Shown in pieces: positions 33,832 through 36,150 of a stretch of 36,150 nt of DNA; positions within the stretch are counted from its first letter, which is position 1; each line of letters opens with the position of its first letter. The translations under genes and the position numbers were made by a program. Under the pieces are notes generated by a model that was not told the origin of the DNA, ran no database searches, and saw only the letters and a program-made list of their open reading frames with translations. Source of the stretch: Bacillota bacterium (GTDB lineage Bacteria; Bacillota; Clostridia; Oscillospirales; CAG-382); the NCBI GenBank assembly GCA_029550965.1, contig JAKPGJ010000015.1, positions 66,139 through 102,288 on the forward strand. Reading direction: 5' to 3'.

Positions 33832-34908
33832 ATGTTTCATATCGCGATTCTCGGTTTCGGCGTCATTGGAAAAGGTGTTTATGAGGTTATTAAAAATAAT
33901 CGGGAAAGCATAGCAAAGGCACTTGGCGGAACCGGCACAGAAGAAACGATAAACATAAAATATATCCTGGACAAGCTCGATTTTCCGGACCATCCGCTCG
34001 GCGACAGGGTCACGCATGTGTTTGAGCAGATTTTGATGGACGATTCTGTTTCGGTGGTCGTCGAGACCATGGGCGGCGCCGACGCCGCGTTCCGGTTCAG
34101 CAAGGCCGCGCTGGAAGCGAAGAAAAGCGTGGTCACGTCCAACAAAGAGGTTGTCGATAAATACGGCGACGTTTTAATGCGCACGGCCGCCGAAAACGGC
34201 GTCAGCTATCTTTTTGAAGCGAGCGTGGGCGGCGGTATTCCGATTATCCATCCGCTGAAGCGCTGTTTTTACGCCAACCAAATCACAAGAATCGCCGGCA
34301 TTTTGAACGGAACGACCAACTTTATCCTTTCCAAAATGAGCGAGGGCAGCATGACCCTTAAGGAAGCGCTCGCGGAAGCGCAAAGGCGGGGATACGCGGA
34401 GGCGGACCCCAGAGCCGACCTCGAAGGCTATGACAGCGCAAGGAAAATCAGCATTCTTGCCAGCATTATTTTTGACCGCTACATTCCGTTTGAGAAGGTA
34501 AAGGTCATCGAAGGCATCACCCATGTCAAGCAGGAGGATATTGCGCTTGCGGACAAGCTCGGCTTTACCATAAAACTGCTCGCGGTCGCCGAGCTGGTCG
34601 GCGGCAGGGCGAAACTGCTGGTGGCGCCGCATTTGGTGGAAAAATGCACCCTGCTTTCCGCGGTAAACGACGTGTATAACGCGATCAGCGTCACCGGAAC
34701 CGCGGTCGGCGAGGTGGTGTTCTACGGACAGGGCGCGGGCAGTCTGCCGACGGCAAGCGCGGTTGTCAACGATGTCATCGAGGTATTAAGAGAACACCCG
34801 AAAGCGAAATGCTGCGCCCCTGCGGACGACGGCTTCCTTCTGCCGCCCGACGCGTTTGACGACAAGAAAATAACGTTGCCCAACGGGTCGGTTTATCGGG
34901 TGTTGTAA
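33832..34908 (+). CDS. hom: Homoserine dehydrogenase
   Basis: The 358-residue enzyme reduces aspartate semialdehyde to homoserine, the branch to threonine and methionine. The Rossmann motif is GFGVIGKGV (near the N-terminus). Further family segments are VTSNKEVVDKYG, EASVGGGIPIIHPLK, GILNGTTNFILSKM and AEADPRADLEGYDSARKISILA, which carries the catalytic Asp and Lys region. It ends without the C-terminal ACT domain found in longer forms, so direct threonine feedback through ACT is not expected. The start is ATG 33832, with GGGAG 7 nt before it; the open frame 9 codons earlier lacks support. It is monocistronic with a terminator; no thrB or thrC is in view. Confidence 0.95.
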   Translation: MFHIAILGFGVIGKGVYEVIKNNRESIAKALGGTGTEETINIKYILDKLDFPDHPLGDRVTHVFEQILMDDSVSVVVETMGGADAAFRFSKAALEAKKSVVTSNKEVVDKYGDVLMRTAAENGVSYLFEASVGGGIPIIHPLKRCFYANQITRIAGILNGTTNFILSKMSEGSMTLKEALAEAQRRGYAEADPRADLEGYDSARKISILASIIFDRYIPFEKVKVIEGITHVKQEDIALADKLGFTIKLLAVAELVGGRAKLLVAPHLVEKCTLLSAVNDVYNAISVTGTAVGEVVFYGQGAGSLPTASAVVNDVIEVLREHPKAKCCAPADDGFLLPPDAFDDKKITLPNGSVYRVL

Positions 34909-34925
34909 TAACGCTTTATAAAGAT

Positions 34926-34960
34926 AAAAGCGCTTTTTATAAGCGCTTTTTTTATTTTTC
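34926..34960 (+). terminator. Terminator after hom
   Basis: A 10-bp stem AAAAGCGCTT / AAGCGCTTTT (34926-34935 with 34941-34950) has a 5-nt loop and is followed by TTTATTTTTC. Confidence 0.9.
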
Positions 34961-35035
34961 GCGATCCGGGCGGTTCGCAGAGGGTTTTTTTGAGTATTAC
35001 AAAACCATTTTTTAGAATACACATAAGTATATAAG

Positions 35036-35076
35036 GCAAAAATAAAAATAGCCTTAACCATGCGTTAAGGCTATTT
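35036..35076 (-). terminator. Terminator after tRNA-Glu
   Basis: On the - strand AAATAGCCTTAAC (35076-35064) pairs with GTTAAGGCTATTT (35058-35046) around a 5-nt loop, then TTATTTTTGCC follows. It starts three bases after the encoded CCA. Confidence 0.88.
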
Positions 35077-35078
35077 GC

Positions 35079-35154
35079 TGGTGACCCGTAGGGGAGTCGA
35101 ACCCCTGCCTTCGCCGTGAGAGGGCGACGTCTTGACCACTTGACTAACAGGCCA
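35079..35154 (-). tRNA. tRNA-Glu (anticodon CTC)
   Basis: The 76-base cloverleaf includes the encoded 3' CCA. The acceptor stem TGGCCTG pairs with CGGGTCA (two G-U pairs). The D-arm segment is AGTCAAGTGGTCAAGAC. The anticodon stem TCGCC/GGCGA holds the loop CTCTCAC, giving anticodon CTC, which reads GAG. The T-arm is AGGGGTTCGACTCCCCT. Its own promoter and terminator make it a single-gene transcript. Confidence 0.95.
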
Positions 35155-35179
35155 AACATCCCTTGCAGGAACGAAAGAT

Positions 35180-35208
35180 ATACTACCATAAACTTTCGCG
35201 TTTGTCAA
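35180..35208 (-). promoter_or_regulatory. Promoter of tRNA-Glu
   Basis: On the - strand a consensus TTGACA (35208-35203) and TAGTAT (35185-35180) are 17 bp apart, about 25 bases before the mature 5' end. Confidence 0.75.
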
Positions 35209-35239
35209 TATATTTTTTGTGGAAAAGGAAGGTGACGGT

Positions 35240-36150
35240 ATGCTGCCCAAAGAACCGTACAAACGTATCGCGGTGATATTGTTTTACATCATCGTGGCGC
35301 TGGCGGCCGCATACCTGTTTTTTAAGTACCTTTTCGAGATTCTGTTGCCCTTTATCATCGCGTACGTCATCGCGGCGATGCTCCAGCCTGCCGTCCGCTT
35401 CCTCTGCAAGCACGCGAAAGTGCCGAAAAAACTGTCGGTTTTAGTGCTGGTTTTGGTGGTAACCACCCTGATTTTTCTTCTGTGCTATATGATTCTAAAC
35501 CGGGTTTACACCGAGCTGACGGTGCTTTCGCAGAACGTAAAGGGGTTTATTGATTACGTTCGGAACGACAAGGAATACGCCAAAAGCCTGATTGACAAAA
35601 TCGACAGCATTATTCCCTTTGTGGACATGCGCGACAGGCTCAGCCGCATCTGGGAAAATCTGGATAAAGAAATGGAAACCTGGCTGCTCTCGGTCGCAAA
35701 CGACCTGAGCGGGTCGGTTCTGCCAATTTTGGGCGGAATTATCTCGTTTGTTCCGAACGCTTTGCTGGTAATCGCGGTGGTGATAATTTCGACCTACTAC
35801 TTCGCGGTCGATTTTAACAGAATCAACGGTTTTATTATCGCGCAGCTGCCGGAAAAAGCGGCAAACGGCGTGCGGGTATTCAAAAAAGAGTTTGTCGGCA
35901 CCATCGTGAAGTTTTTGCGCGCGTACGGACTGATTATCGTCATCACCTTCCTGGAGCTGTTCGTAGGGTTTACCATGCTGGGCATCAAATACGCGTTTTT
36001 GATCGCGCTGGTAACCGCGGTTATCGATATTCTTCCCATTCTCGGCACCGGAACCGTTCTGATTCCATGGGCGGTATTCCTGCTTTTGACCGGCGATTAT
36101 TATACCGGCATCGCGCTGATCATCATTTATATCGTCGTCACCGTGATCCG
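35240..36150 (+). CDS. ytvI: YtvI-like AI-2E family membrane protein (partial, 3' end missing)
   Basis: The frame starts at ATG 35240 with AAGGAAGGTG close upstream and is open to the window end (303 complete codons, no stop). The protein has paired N-terminal membrane helices (about 10-45 and 65-90) and a soluble region (about 95-165, IDYVRNDKEYAKSLIDKID...). Further helices follow, with ISTYYFAVDF and YGLIIVITFLELFVGFTMLGIKYAF, then VIDILPILGTGTVLIPWAV. This is the AI-2E transporter fold, and the ILPILGTGTVLIPWA block and spacing resemble YtvI, a sporulation membrane protein of Firmicutes. Its molecular function is unproven. It is divergent from tRNA-Glu with an 85-base gap. Confidence 0.8.
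   Translation, partial: MLPKEPYKRIAVILFYIIVALAAAYLFFKYLFEILLPFIIAYVIAAMLQPAVRFLCKHAKVPKKLSVLVLVLVVTTLIFLLCYMILNRVYTELTVLSQNVKGFIDYVRNDKEYAKSLIDKIDSIIPFVDMRDRLSRIWENLDKEMETWLLSVANDLSGSVLPILGGIISFVPNALLVIAVVIISTYYFAVDFNRINGFIIAQLPEKAANGVRVFKKEFVGTIVKFLRAYGLIIVITFLELFVGFTMLGIKYAFLIALVTAVIDILPILGTGTVLIPWAVFLLLTGDYYTGIALIIIYIVVTVI

Overview
The window is the replication-origin neighbourhood of a Gram-positive, probably endospore-forming member of the Clostridia (the overall look suggests Oscillospiraceae/Acutalibacteraceae relatives; this placement is an inference). The evidence is the gene order dnaA-dnaN-recF-remB-gyrB-gyrA running left and rpmH-rnpA-yidD-yidC-jag running right, AGGAGG-type ribosome binding sites, sigma-A promoters, an S-layer-homology surface protein, a LysM-GH18 spore-type hydrolase and a YtvI-like sporulation membrane protein.

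Layout. 1-1114: tail of a phosphohexomutase-like gene and a secreted, Ser-rich protein with a sortase-like C-terminus (+). 1172-10395: a leftward block of PPTase, gyrA, gyrB, remB, recF, dnaN and dnaA; oriC lies in the dnaA-dnaN gap and has a recognisable DnaA-box/GC/DnaA-trio unwinding element. 10521-13569: rightward rpmH, rnpA, yidD, yidC, jag (protein synthesis, tRNA maturation, membrane insertion), closed by two terminators. 13711-15836: a small DUF6143-like gene coupled to a large serine recombinase. 15870-20408: CBS-pair protein (-), tandem HD/HD-GYP protein (+) and SLH-anchored phosphodiester glycosidase (+). 20510-28033: a leftward run of LysM-GH18, YyaL-like thioredoxin protein, GH36-like alpha-galactosidase, Mrp/Nbp35 ATPase and glycyl-tRNA synthetase. 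28095-33658: a leftward cluster of a short peptide gene, an ABC exporter half, a DUF1854 protein and a second ABC exporter half. 33758-36150: homoserine dehydrogenase (+), tRNA-Glu(CTC) (-) and the start of a ytvI-like gene (+), which runs off the end.

How it fits together. Most genes near oriC point away from it, with replication. On the right arm the block at 20.5-33.2 kb, including the essential glyQS, points back toward oriC, against the fork. The least explained unit is the ABC-DUF1854-ABC cluster. Both ABC halves carry an extra N-terminal globular domain plus a four-Cys zinc ribbon before the membrane domain. The cluster is preceded by a well-expressed-looking 53-codon gene with an in-frame A AAA AAA slippery heptamer; a -1 shift there would replace a Cys-rich tail with a hydrophobic one.

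All calls come from reading the sequence by eye. No database search, profile search or folding calculation was run.
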